Assembly: GCF_011751765.2 (NCBI RefSeq)
Contig: NZ_CP061169.1
Location: 806,001-870,000 of the forward strand
Reading direction: 5' to 3'
Source of the DNA: Paramicrobacterium chengjingii
GTDB taxonomy: Bacteria; Actinomycetota; Actinomycetes; Actinomycetales; Microbacteriaceae
Length of the DNA: 64,000 nt
Positions 1 to 8,140 of the stretch are shown in pieces (the first letter of the stretch is position 1; every line of letters begins with the position of its first letter). A model generated the notes under the pieces. That model had not been told where the DNA came from, made no database searches, and saw only the letters and a list, made by a program, of their open reading frames with translations. The position numbers and the translations under genes were made by a program.

Positions 1-138
1 CTCACGTACTTCCTTCTTGAAGATCTTCATCGACTCGCCGACGCTCTTGGCGAGGCCCGGCAGCTTTGGTGCGCCGAAGAGCAGAAGAACGATGAACAGA
101 ATGATGACGAAGTGCCATCCGGTGAGATTGGCGAGCAT
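1..138 (-). CDS. tatA: Sec-independent protein translocase TatA (partial, C-terminus beyond the window)
   Basis: Pore-forming subunit of the twin-arginine translocase, which exports folded proteins across the cytoplasmic membrane. The 46 visible residues begin MLANLTGWHFVIILFIVLLL, a single N-terminal membrane helix, then the FGAPKLPGLAKSVGES hinge and amphipathic helix typical of TatA/E. The ATG at 136-138 (minus strand) is preceded by a strong GGAGGT ribosome site. The acidic, flexible C-terminal tail lies off the left edge. It follows the FAD oxidase gene on the same strand. TatB is possible in principle, but the FGAPKLP hinge favours TatA. Confidence 0.88.
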   Translation of the reverse strand, partial: MLANLTGWHFVIILFIVLLLFGAPKLPGLAKSVGESMKIFKKEVRE

Positions 139-220
139 GGGGACCTCCACGTCGAAACGCTCAAGACTTAAGTCTTTCCAGCATAGGCGCTGAATTCGGT
201 TCTTGCTGGGAATCCGTGCG

Positions 221-1576
221 TCAGAACACTTTGCCAGGGTTCAGGATGCCCAAGGGATCAAACACCTGCTTGATCTGTCGTTGCAATTCCAACTGATCTT
301 CGCCGAGCTCGTCGCCGAGCCAGCGTTTCTTGAGAATGCCGATTCCATGCTCGCCCGTAAGCGTGCCGCCGAGTTTCAGCGCAGCCAGAAATAATTCGTC
401 GGCCGCTGCCCACACCTGGTCGGGCACGATGGGACCGTCAAAGATGAAGTTCGGGTGAAGATTGCCGTCTCCCGCGTGGGCAAGCGTGGGAATCGTGATT
501 CCGAACTTCTGCTCGATCGCGGCAATCGCATCGAACATATCGGGCAACGCTGTGCGCGGAACCGAGACATCTTCGATCAGCGTTGTTCCGAGCGCTGCGA
601 GCGATGGATGTGCGGCACGCCGAATGGCGAGGAGCTTCTCTGCTTCGTCGCGGTCGGTTGTGAGGTCAGCGTCTCCGCCAAGCTCTGTGATGATCTCGAG
701 TGCGCGATGGGCGTCTTCCGCCGCCCCGGGCCCATCGAACTGCACGGCGAGATGCGCGTTGCCCCGCCCGGCGAGCGAGCTGCCAGCGAACGCGTCGATC
801 GCGCGCAGCACCGACGGGTCGATGAGCTCCATCACGGCGGGCTGCAGACCCGCGGCCGTGATCGCGGCGGATGCTGCGGCAGCATCCCGAACACCGGGGT
901 AGAACGAAGCGATGGTCGCCAGCGTTCCGGGAACCTCCCGGCGAATGCGCACGGTTGCCTCAACGATGACCCCGAGCAGCCCTTCCGACCCGACCATCAA
1001 TGCGGTGAGGTCGAGGCCCGTGACGCCCTTGACGCTGCGATGGCCAAGCGTGAGCAGTCGGCCGTCAGGCAACACCACCTTCAGGCCGAGAACAGCATCG
1101 CGCGTTACGCCATACTTGGCGCACAGCAGTCCGCCCGCGTTCGTCGCGATATTGCCGCCCACAGTCGAGATCGCCTTCGACGCCGGGTCGGGCGCGAACC
1201 AGAGGCCCTGTTCGCCGAGAATCTCATTGAACCGGCCGTTCAGGATGCCGGGTTCGACGACGGCGAGCAGATCGGACTCGTTGATCTCGAGCACACGGTC
1301 CATGGCGAGTGTCGAGAGTACGATTTCCCCCGAGGCAGCGATCGCGCCGCCCGCGAGGCCGGTGCCGGCGCCTCGCGTCACGACGGGTGTGTGCGTCGCT
1401 GTCGCGATGCGCATGGTGGCCTGAATGTCTTCGATGGAGCGCGCGTTCACGACAGCCAGCGGTGCCGAGCCCGAACGGTGCCCCGATTTGTCGGCCCGCG
1501 CGGCGTCAAGCTGTGCGGCATCCGTTGATACAGCATCTCCGAGCGCGTCGATGAGCTGGGCGACGATGTCTGTCAT
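221..1576 (-). CDS. FAD-linked oxidase, glycolate/lactate oxidase GlcD-like
   Basis: A 451-aa flavoprotein of the GlcD / D-lactate dehydrogenase family, which oxidises 2-hydroxy acids to 2-oxo acids. The N-terminal PCMH-type FAD-binding domain shows VVTRGAGTGLAGGAI and STVGGNIATNAGG, the pyrophosphate-binding loops. The C-terminal FAD-oxidase domain shows HAGDGNLHPNF and ends GEHGIGILKKRW...LNPGKVF, as in GlcD. I chose the ATG at 1574-1576 rather than an upstream start because the upstream part overlaps the DUF2568 gene out of frame. The start touches that gene's stop codon, so the two are probably cotranscribed. Without GlcE/GlcF-like neighbours the exact substrate (glycolate, lactate or other) is open. 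Confidence 0.85.
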   Translation of the reverse strand: MTDIVAQLIDALGDAVSTDAAQLDAARADKSGHRSGSAPLAVVNARSIEDIQATMRIATATHTPVVTRGAGTGLAGGAIAASGEIVLSTLAMDRVLEINESDLLAVVEPGILNGRFNEILGEQGLWFAPDPASKAISTVGGNIATNAGGLLCAKYGVTRDAVLGLKVVLPDGRLLTLGHRSVKGVTGLDLTALMVGSEGLLGVIVEATVRIRREVPGTLATIASFYPGVRDAAAASAAITAAGLQPAVMELIDPSVLRAIDAFAGSSLAGRGNAHLAVQFDGPGAAEDAHRALEIITELGGDADLTTDRDEAEKLLAIRRAAHPSLAALGTTLIEDVSVPRTALPDMFDAIAAIEQKFGITIPTLAHAGDGNLHPNFIFDGPIVPDQVWAAADELFLAALKLGGTLTGEHGIGILKKRWLGDELGEDQLELQRQIKQVFDPLGILNPGKVF

Positions 1577-1577
1577 G

Positions 1578-1931
1578 TCAGTCGAGCTCTCGCCGCCCGT
1601 TGATGACGCCAGCGGTGACCGCAACGATGGCGAAGATCGCCGCAACGACAGGCTGTCCCATGTCCCACCACGCAAAGACCGCGGTACCCATGACGGCGAT
1701 CTCGACGATGGCTTTGCCGAAGACATCCATCTGGAACACCGCCTTGGGGGAGCGGAACAGCGCCCAGAGCACAATGGCGATCACGGGTGCTCCGATTCCG
1801 ACGACGACGTTCCAGGGCAGCTCGAAGCAGATGAAGCCCCACAGGCCAAGCGACACGAAGGCGAAGAGCTCGAGAACGAACCGAACGATGTCAATGACGC
1901 TGACGCGAACGGGCTCAGATGTTGAAGTCAC
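1578..1931 (-). CDS. YrdB/DUF2568 family small membrane protein
   Basis: A 117-aa protein with about four hydrophobic segments (FVLELFAFVSLGLWGFICF, VVVGIGAPVIAIVLWALF, IVEIAVMGTAVFAWW, VVAAIFAIVAVTAGVI), matching the YrdB-like DUF2568 family of unknown function. It starts at GTG 1929-1931 with no strong ribosome site. Its stop abuts the FAD oxidase start, so translational coupling is likely. Family assignment is from the sequence pattern; no biochemical role is known to me. Confidence 0.7.
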   Translation of the reverse strand: MTSTSEPVRVSVIDIVRFVLELFAFVSLGLWGFICFELPWNVVVGIGAPVIAIVLWALFRSPKAVFQMDVFGKAIVEIAVMGTAVFAWWDMGQPVVAAIFAIVAVTAGVINGRRELD

Positions 1932-1973
1932 AAGTCAAGTCTACGATGCCCCGTGGCATTGGCCGTTGCGATA

Positions 1974-2744
1974 TCAGTCGTCAGTGCTCGCTCCCTGAAC
2001 GCGCGACAGGAACGCTTGCGTCTCGGCCTGCTGTGGGTCATCGAAGATCTGCTCGGGCGGGCCGGCCTCAACGATGCGGCACTGCGAGAGAAAGATGACG
2101 CGGTCGGCGACCCGGCGTGCGAAAGACATCTCGTGCGTGGCCATGACCATCGTGCTCCCCGCCTGCTTCAGCTCACCGACGAGGTCGAGCACTTCGCCGA
2201 CCAACTGAGGATCGAGTGCGCTCGTGATCTCGTCGAGCAGCAGAAGTTCGGGCTCCGTCGCGATGGCGCGCGCGATCGCGACACGCTGCTGCTGCCCTCC
2301 CGAGAGTCGGTCGGGGTACTCGCCAGCCTTCTCTTCGAGGCCGATGCGCCGCAGCAGTTCACGCGCACGTGATTCGGCCTCGGCCTTTCCAATGCCGAAG
2401 ACATTGCGGCTCGCCAACGTGATGTTGTGCAGAACAGAGAGGTGGGGAAAGAGGTTGTAGTGCTGAAAGACGACGCCGATGCGTGCGCGCACACGATCGG
2501 CGTTCACCCTCGGATCGGTGATGTCGTCGCCCTGCAGGAAGATCTGGCCGTCATCGACGCGCTCGAGAAGATTGATGGTCTTCAGCAGCGTTGACTTTCC
2601 TGATCCGCTCGCGCCGATCAAAGCAACTACTTCGTGCTCGGCGACCTCGATGTCGATTCCTTGCAGCACGGCGGTGTCGTCAAACCATTTCTGTACACCG
2701 GTGACGCGCAGCACAGGCTTGGGCGTGGCAGGTTGCTCGCTCAT
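1974..2744 (-). CDS. Polar amino acid ABC transporter ATP-binding protein
   Basis: A 256-aa ATPase of the GlnQ/HisP family that powers uptake of a polar amino acid. It has Walker [12 protein letters not shown], signature [14 protein letters not shown], Walker B LLLLDEITSALDP and the switch histidine in MVMATHEMSF. The start at MSEQPATPKP (ATG 2742-2744) follows AGGACAGGT and overlaps the permease stop by 4 bp, so it is the third gene of a binding-protein/permease/ATPase operon. The substrate cannot be read from the ATPase. Confidence 0.92.
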   Translation of the reverse strand: MSEQPATPKPVLRVTGVQKWFDDTAVLQGIDIEVAEHEVVALIGASGSGKSTLLKTINLLERVDDGQIFLQGDDITDPRVNADRVRARIGVVFQHYNLFPHLSVLHNITLASRNVFGIGKAEAESRARELLRRIGLEEKAGEYPDRLSGGQQQRVAIARAIATEPELLLLDEITSALDPQLVGEVLDLVGELKQAGSTMVMATHEMSFARRVADRVIFLSQCRIVEAGPPEQIFDDPQQAETQAFLSRVQGASTDD

Positions 2745-3625
2745 ACCTGTCCTCCCATCTGCTCGCGGCGTTGTGCGCGTGCTGTGTACCAGTCGGTCAG
2801 CCTGATCATCGGCCATGACAAGAGCACGAAGAGGATGCCCGCGACAACGTATGGCGTGAAGTTATAGATGCTCGCAACTTCGATCTGCGCGGCGCGGATC
2901 GCGTCGACAGCGCCGAGCACCGAGATCAGACCAACGTCTTTCTGCATCGAGACGAAGTCGTTCATGAGAGCAGGCGTCACCTTGCGCACAGCCTGGGGCA
3001 GAACGACGAGCCGCAGGGTCTTCGAATACCCGAGCCCCAGCGATCGCGCGGCCATGCGCTGCGACGGGTGAACTGCCTCGATTCCCGCGCGCAGAACTTC
3101 GGCAACGTACGACGAATACGTCAGCGTCAGAGCGACGGTTCCCCACACCTGCATGGGCAGGCGATCGGTGAACCCGAGAGCGGGAATGCCGAACCCGACG
3201 AGGTAGAGAACAAGCAGAAGAGGAATGCCTCGAAAGAAGTCGGTGTAGATCGCTGCGCCAAGGCGGATCGGCGCGAAGACAGCGCCACGAAGCGTTCGTG
3301 CAATGGCAAGAAGGGAGCCGAAGATTCCCACGAGAATGGCGGCGAAGAAGAGCACCTGAATGTTGAGCCAGAGACCGACGAGGATGCTGGGAAAGGAGGC
3401 GATTGCCGTCTCGACGTCGAAGAACGAACGGCGCACGTCGTCCCAGCCGGGACTGTTGACGAGAACAAACCACACGACCACAGCAAAGACGATGGTGCTC
3501 GCCACGCTAATGAGAAGCGAACGGACTGTCTGTCTGCGTCGATAGGATCGCCGCTCGCGCTCGACGCGGCTCGGCTCAAGCCGAGCTGGGCCCGAAGACG
3601 TACTGGTATCTGCGTCGTTTGTCAC
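2741..3625 (-). CDS. Polar amino acid ABC transporter permease
   Basis: A 294-aa HisM/GlnP-type permease of the His/Glu/Gln/Arg/opine family. A basic N-terminal tail of about 35 residues precedes the first membrane segment (LLISVASTIVFAVVVWFVLV). The conserved cytoplasmic loop appears as EVLRAGIEAVHPSQRMAARS followed by LGLGYSKTLRLVVLPQA, the ATPase docking motif. It starts at GTG 3623-3625, with AGGAG upstream, 17 bp after the binding-protein stop. Only one permease gene is present, so it probably acts as a homodimer. Confidence 0.92.
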   Translation of the reverse strand: MTNDADTSTSSGPARLEPSRVERERRSYRRRQTVRSLLISVASTIVFAVVVWFVLVNSPGWDDVRRSFFDVETAIASFPSILVGLWLNIQVLFFAAILVGIFGSLLAIARTLRGAVFAPIRLGAAIYTDFFRGIPLLLVLYLVGFGIPALGFTDRLPMQVWGTVALTLTYSSYVAEVLRAGIEAVHPSQRMAARSLGLGYSKTLRLVVLPQAVRKVTPALMNDFVSMQKDVGLISVLGAVDAIRAAQIEVASIYNFTPYVVAGILFVLLSWPMIRLTDWYTARAQRREQMGGQV

Positions 3626-3642
3626 GAGGTGTGGGGATGCTC

Positions 3643-4488
3643 CTATGACAGGACTGTGGCGCCGGCGTTGTCAGCGAGCCACTTCTGGGCGAGATCATCG
3701 AGAGTGCCGTCCTCACGGAGTGCGTCGACAGCATCGGACACCGGGCCGGTGAGGGACGAGTCGTTCTCAAGCAGGAGAGCGAGCTTGTCTCCGCCGGCGG
3801 AGCTCTCGAACTGCCCGACGAGTACGCCGTCGTCGAGAACAGCATTGGCGTTGTAGAACGCCGTCGGCAAGTCGGTGACGAGCGCATCGATGTTGCCCGA
3901 GATGAGCGCCTGAACGGTGTCTTCGTTGCTGTTGAAGATAGCGGGATCCGTGCCGATCGCTTCTTTCACCGCGGCGATCGATGTCGACCCGGCTGCCACG
4001 CCGACTTTCACGCCAGCGAGGTCAGCGAGCGATGTGGCCTCGGCTGCGGGGCTTCCCTTGACACTCACGACGCCCTGCGTTGTCTCGTAGTAGGGCGACG
4101 AGAAATCGACTGCCTTCTCACGATCGTCGTTTGCCGAGAACTGTTGGATGTTGATGTCGAAGTCCTTTGGGCCGGGCGCAATCACCGTATCGAACGGTGT
4201 GCGGATCCAGACGACATCCGATTCGGCAAATCCCAGCTCGTCAGCGACGGCATAGGCGACAGCCGCCTCGAAGCCTTCGCCCGACTCGGGGTCGTCGTTC
4301 TCAACCCAGGGTGAATAGGCCGGCTCGCCTGTTGCGATCGTGAACTTCCCCGGCGTCACGGTCTCCAGGCCGGATTCGCTGCCGTCCGCGGCATCCTGAG
4401 GTGTCGACGCGGAGCAGGCGGACAGTGCGATCATTGTCGCGGCCGCGCTGGCAATGGCAAGTGATCGCAGAACGAATCGAGTTTTCAC
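3643..4488 (-). CDS. Amino acid ABC transporter substrate-binding lipoprotein
   Basis: A 281-aa SBP_bac_3 family lipoprotein. The N-terminus is basic, then SLAIASAAATMIALSAC, a lipobox with the lipidated cysteine about 26 residues in. Typical family features follow: GFEAAVAYAVADELG near the start of lobe 1, then DDREKAVDFSSPYYETTQGV, the conserved R-x-x-x-V-x-F-S-x-P-Y block. I chose GTG 4486-4488 because AGAGGAA sits just upstream; a GTG 30 bp earlier is also possible. First gene of the three-gene transporter operon. Ligand is probably a polar or acidic amino acid (inference). Confidence 0.9.
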   Translation of the reverse strand: MKTRFVLRSLAIASAAATMIALSACSASTPQDAADGSESGLETVTPGKFTIATGEPAYSPWVENDDPESGEGFEAAVAYAVADELGFAESDVVWIRTPFDTVIAPGPKDFDINIQQFSANDDREKAVDFSSPYYETTQGVVSVKGSPAAEATSLADLAGVKVGVAAGSTSIAAVKEAIGTDPAIFNSNEDTVQALISGNIDALVTDLPTAFYNANAVLDDGVLVGQFESSAGGDKLALLLENDSSLTGPVSDAVDALREDGTLDDLAQKWLADNAGATVLS

Positions 4489-4593
4489 GGGGTTCCTCTT
4501 CAGAAGCTGGGCGCGCACAGGGAAACGGCGCCACTGAGTAAGAATATCGTCGTCTGTCCTCCCCGCGTGCAGGGATGACGAATTGTTGCTCTG

Positions 4594-5016
4594 TCAGTCG
4601 GCAAGGCGCCAGTCTGCAAAGTCGAAGCCGGGCGTCACGAGGCAGCTGACGAGCACATCGTCGTCGCCGGGAATCGTGCGCTGCCAGCATCCGGCGGGAA
4701 CGAGAAACTGCTGGCGCGCATTGTCAGTACCGGGGGAGGCGAGGAGTGCTGTTTCGCCGGTCTCGCGCGGTGCATCGCCCGTGCCCCCGAGCTCCAGTCG
4801 CAGGGCACCGGGCCCGTGCCACATCCAGACTTCGTCTGACGTGACAACGTGCCAGCGCGAGTGTTCTCCTGCGGGCAGCCAGAAATGGATGAGCGTCGCA
4901 GCCGGGCGATCTCCGGCGGGCGTCGCGAGTGCATCGGGTGCCGTGAAGGTGCGACGGTACCAACCGCCTTCGGGATGCTGTTCAAGGTTCAGTTCACGGA
5001 TGGCGTCGAAGGTCAT
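4594..5016 (-). CDS. DUF985 cupin protein
   Basis: A 140-aa single-domain cupin of the DUF985 (Cupin_5) family. The opening LEQHPEGGWYRRTF and the later SRWHVVTSDEVWMWHGPG carry the family signature, and LVSCLVTPGFDFADWRL is the usual C-terminal strand block. The ATG overlaps the stop of the long fusion gene upstream by 4 bp, so both are translated from one message. The enzymatic role of DUF985 proteins is not established. Its coupling to the fusion gene suggests a sugar- or nucleoside-like small molecule, but that is inference. Confidence 0.85.
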   Translation of the reverse strand: MTFDAIRELNLEQHPEGGWYRRTFTAPDALATPAGDRPAATLIHFWLPAGEHSRWHVVTSDEVWMWHGPGALRLELGGTGDAPRETGETALLASPGTDNARQQFLVPAGCWQRTIPGDDDVLVSCLVTPGFDFADWRLAD

Positions 5017-8000
5017 GCTGAAGGTTCCTCTCTGCGGTAGACGGTCTCGCCCGCGACGATCGTTCGCCTGCAGGTGCCCGCTCCCGCCTCGACGAGTTGG
5101 CTGAGAGCCTCGCGCGGCGTCGTGTCGGTGACGTCGAAGAACGCCAGGTCGGCGAGAGCGCCGACGGCAAGCTGGCCGACGCGCTGCGTTCCGGTGCCGA
5201 GCCCGAGAGCATGAGCGCCACCCAGTGTGACCGCGTGGAACAGTCGTTGGTGCAGATCGCTCTCTGCGTACCCCTGCTCGCGTGCGATTCTATGCAGCTG
5301 CGCGACGTCGGCGAGCGGATCGAGGCTCGGCGATGACGACAGCGAGTCGGTGCCGACCCCGATGAGGTTTCCTTCGCGCAGGTAGGCGGCGACCGGCGGT
5401 GCGTCGAGCCCGATCACCTCGTTCGAGCGTGGGCAGAGGGCAACAGATGTTCCACGTGCGCGCAGCAGGGAGCGATCGCGCCCCGTCATGTAGATGCCGT
5501 GGGCAATGTGGCAGTCGGGCCCGAGCACGCCGAGCTGGTCGACGAATTGCGTTGAGCTCACGCCCACACCGCGGCTGCGCAGCGCCCGGAAGCTCTCGGC
5601 GTTCAAGCCCACCCAGGCATCGTCGCTTTCGACGTTCTCGTTCTCGAAGTGCGCTTCGGCCAGGTGGATGTGCAGGCGCATTCCCCGGTTGCGCACGACG
5701 TCGGGGATGTCGAGAAGCGGCTGCACCTCGAGAGAATACGGCGCGTGCGGTGAGACACCGACGCCGGGGGTTGCCGGCATGCTGTCGAGATCGGCGATCG
5801 CGGCGTCACGGCCGTGCGCCCGCCAGTCGGCGTTGCTCCACCCCATGACTTCCCAATACGCAATGCCGTGCAGTCCGGCGTCGTGCAGCGCCGACACCGC
5901 TTCGCGATCGGTGACGACGTCGGCGAGAGCTGTCGTGCCTGAGGCAACAGCGAGCCGCGCACCCTCGGCGGCGGCAGCGCTCCAGTCATGGGCGGCGCCG
6001 TCGCGGTCATACACCGTGTCGAACGCCGCGGCCCAGTCGTCGAACCCGTCATAGCGCCGAGTGGCCACGTCTGCCATGCGCGTGTATTGCAGGTGCGTGT
6101 GCGCGTTGACGAGCCCCGGTGTGATCACGCCATCCCAGTGCTCTTCGGCAAAGTCGATTCCGGCATCACGCAGCGACTGTAAAACCCACTGGCGCTCGCC
6201 GACGTGCAAAATCCTGTCTCCGCGCACGGCGATGGCTCCGTCGCGAATTCGCGGTGCGGTGACGGGGATGACCAGAGGGGCGCTGTACACCGTGACCGTC
6301 GCGTGAGTCGGGTCGTCCGCCGACGTGCTCGGTGCGCTGACAGCATCGCGTGAATAGCGGCTGCGCTCGGATGCAATCGGTGCTGTCGTCGGGGCATCAG
6401 AGGTTGTGGATGCTGCGACACCATGCCGCGCGCCGAGTGCGCGCAACGCGATCTCGTCCTCGCGCTTCGGCGCGAGCTCGTGCAGGCCCGGAGCCAGTGC
6501 CCGTGAGTCCGTGAGCGCTCCCGCAGCAACGAGCTGCTCGACGGCAGCGAGCTGGGCGGCGAACGACAGGTCCATAATCTCAATGGGATTGCCGCCGGCT
6601 GCCGTGTAGTTCACGCCATGGCCGTGCGCAAGCACGAGTACTCGGTGGTCTCCGAGAACCAGATCGCTGATCTGGGGACCGTGATCGTTCCACAACGCGT
6701 GCGGTGCATCGAGCTCGCCATCTGTCCCGCCCGCGACGGCGAACACGGTTTGGCGTGCCGCTGTGCTCAGCAGCTGTTCGTCGATCGTGCCGCGCACACC
6801 GGATGCTGACACCACGATGTTCGCACGGCGCACGCCCTCGGCTGCCGGCAACACCTCGAATCCATCGACCTCCGCAGCGAGCGCGCGCACGGGGTCGATC
6901 TCTGTCACGATCACCGGGGCTCCGAGCGCGCGTGCATGGCGGCACACGCCTTCGCCGACAGGGCCATACCCGAGCACGAGCCAGGTAGCGGTGAGCGGAT
7001 CGCACTCGCTGACGCCCTCAGTGCGTGCTTCGTTAAGAAGGTCGACAATGGCGAAGACGCACGTCTGCCCCGTGCCATACCTGTTGTCGAACAACGTCTT
7101 CACGCGAGCGTCATTGACGGCAATCACGGGAACGGCCAACTTCCCGGCGTGATCCATGTCGCGGAGCGGGCGCACGCCGCTCGTCGTTTCTTCCGCAGCG
7201 CCGCGCAGGTGAGTGAGGGCTTCCGGATGCTCGTGCACGAGCCGAATGAGGTGGGCGCCGTCGTCGATCAGCAGTTGCGGGTGCCAGCGCACCAGATCCT
7301 GTGCCTGCTCGTCGTCTTCGTCGGCCGTCGCATCGGGCGAGCCCAGCACGACGATGCCTCGTGCGCGCAGCGCTGCCGCAGCTTCGGGGTCCACCTCGTT
7401 CGCGGGTGCGAACACGCGCACGTCAGCGCCTGCGCGAGCCAGTTCGATCGCCAGCACAGCGGTCTTGGGCTCGAGCACCAGAACGATGCCGATGCGCACC
7501 CCGCGCACGGCGCCGCTTCCCGCGAGGCGTGACGCCAGCGCGCGTGTGACCGGCATCGCTCCCGCCGCCCAATCGATGCGCGTCGAGCCGCGGTCGGCAA
7601 GAAAATTCTCGTGAACGGGCGTGCTGCTTCGAGGCGGTGCGTGAAGAACCTCGGTGTCGATGATGACAATCTCGCCCCGCGTGGCGTGGGCGGCACGCAG
7701 TCCGTGCGGAAGCATCCGATTGCTTGCTGTGACGTGCGCTGCGGCTCCCGATGCGCTGCCCAGCGCACCCGCATCGTCGACGATGATCGGCGAGTGCGAT
7801 GCCGTTTCGCCGTGCGCTGCCGACGCGTCATCGAGCCATGTGTGCACTGTCGCATGCTCGGCATCGGTCAGCGCTTCGAGAAGAACGAGCACGTCGCACT
7901 CGTCGACGGCGACGTTGTGGCCGCCCATGCCCTGCACGATCGTCCGCAGCGCCGCGACGGCATCCTGCTGGCCCAGAATCGCGAACCGTGTTCCGGCGAT

Positions 8001-8099
8001 CAGCCGGTTCGTCACTCGGTTAAATGCGGTCAGAGTCGAGGCAGCGTGCACCCGGTGCTCGGCTGAGGGCGAGGGGGCAGAATCGTCGGGGAGCGGCAC
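5013..8099 (-). CDS. Fusion protein: divergent S-adenosylhomocysteine hydrolase-like module plus amidohydrolase
   Basis: A 1028-aa protein with two enzyme modules in one uninterrupted frame. The first (to about residue 560) resembles adenosylhomocysteinase: EETTSGV, then NDARVKTLFDNRYGTGQT near 327-344 (matching the substrate Asn/Lys/Asp/Asn block), and the NAD motif GYGPVGEGVCRHARALGA near 374. Canonical SAHH histidines are replaced: the GHFD position reads GGTD, the GHPSF position reads GGNPI, and the HMTVETAVL helix reads VLEPKTAVL. After a Ser/Thr/Ala-rich linker (about 560-610) comes an ATZ/TRZ (MtaD-like) amidohydrolase with GLVNAHTHLQY near 665, HIHLAEAH near 807, CPRSN, and GTDSLSS near 915. 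I chose GTG 8097-8099 because the upstream extension reads antisense through the preceding gene. A combined adenosine/SAH turnover role is attractive but unproven. Confidence 0.85.
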   Translation of the reverse strand: MPLPDDSAPSPSAEHRVHAASTLTAFNRVTNRLIAGTRFAILGQQDAVAALRTIVQGMGGHNVAVDECDVLVLLEALTDAEHATVHTWLDDASAAHGETASHSPIIVDDAGALGSASGAAAHVTASNRMLPHGLRAAHATRGEIVIIDTEVLHAPPRSSTPVHENFLADRGSTRIDWAAGAMPVTRALASRLAGSGAVRGVRIGIVLVLEPKTAVLAIELARAGADVRVFAPANEVDPEAAAALRARGIVVLGSPDATADEDDEQAQDLVRWHPQLLIDDGAHLIRLVHEHPEALTHLRGAAEETTSGVRPLRDMDHAGKLAVPVIAVNDARVKTLFDNRYGTGQTCVFAIVDLLNEARTEGVSECDPLTATWLVLGYGPVGEGVCRHARALGAPVIVTEIDPVRALAAEVDGFEVLPAAEGVRRANIVVSASGVRGTIDEQLLSTAARQTVFAVAGGTDGELDAPHALWNDHGPQISDLVLGDHRVLVLAHGHGVNYTAAGGNPIEIMDLSFAAQLAAVEQLVAAGALTDSRALAPGLHELAPKREDEIALRALGARHGVAASTTSDAPTTAPIASERSRYSRDAVSAPSTSADDPTHATVTVYSAPLVIPVTAPRIRDGAIAVRGDRILHVGERQWVLQSLRDAGIDFAEEHWDGVITPGLVNAHTHLQYTRMADVATRRYDGFDDWAAAFDTVYDRDGAAHDWSAAAAEGARLAVASGTTALADVVTDREAVSALHDAGLHGIAYWEVMGWSNADWRAHGRDAAIADLDSMPATPGVGVSPHAPYSLEVQPLLDIPDVVRNRGMRLHIHLAEAHFENENVESDDAWVGLNAESFRALRSRGVGVSSTQFVDQLGVLGPDCHIAHGIYMTGRDRSLLRARGTSVALCPRSNEVIGLDAPPVAAYLREGNLIGVGTDSLSSSPSLDPLADVAQLHRIAREQGYAESDLHQRLFHAVTLGGAHALGLGTGTQRVGQLAVGALADLAFFDVTDTTPREALSQLVEAGAGTCRRTIVAGETVYRREEPSA

Positions 8100-8105
8100 T
8101 CGCTC

Positions 8106-8135
8106 ATTGTATTGTGCGGGATTGTATTGTGCGGC
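8106..8135. repeat. Two-copy 15-bp tandem repeat ahead of the fusion gene
   Basis: Positions 8106-8120 and 8121-8135 read ATTGTATTGTGCGGG and ATTGTATTGTGCGGC, differing only in the last base. They lie in the 41-bp gap between the saccharopine-dehydrogenase-like gene and the fusion gene. On the minus strand each unit contains TACAAT, close to a -10 hexamer, the nearer one just 7-8 bp before the GTG. This could be a secondary promoter, a protein-binding repeat or chance slippage. Confidence 0.6.
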
Positions 8136-8140
8136 AGTCG

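Noticed and set aside
455..1528. A 357-codon plus-strand frame across the FAD oxidase gene
   Set aside because: It is antisense to a clear GlcD-like protein; its composition is Arg/Gly/Asp-rich with no family resemblance, as expected of a shadow in high-GC DNA.
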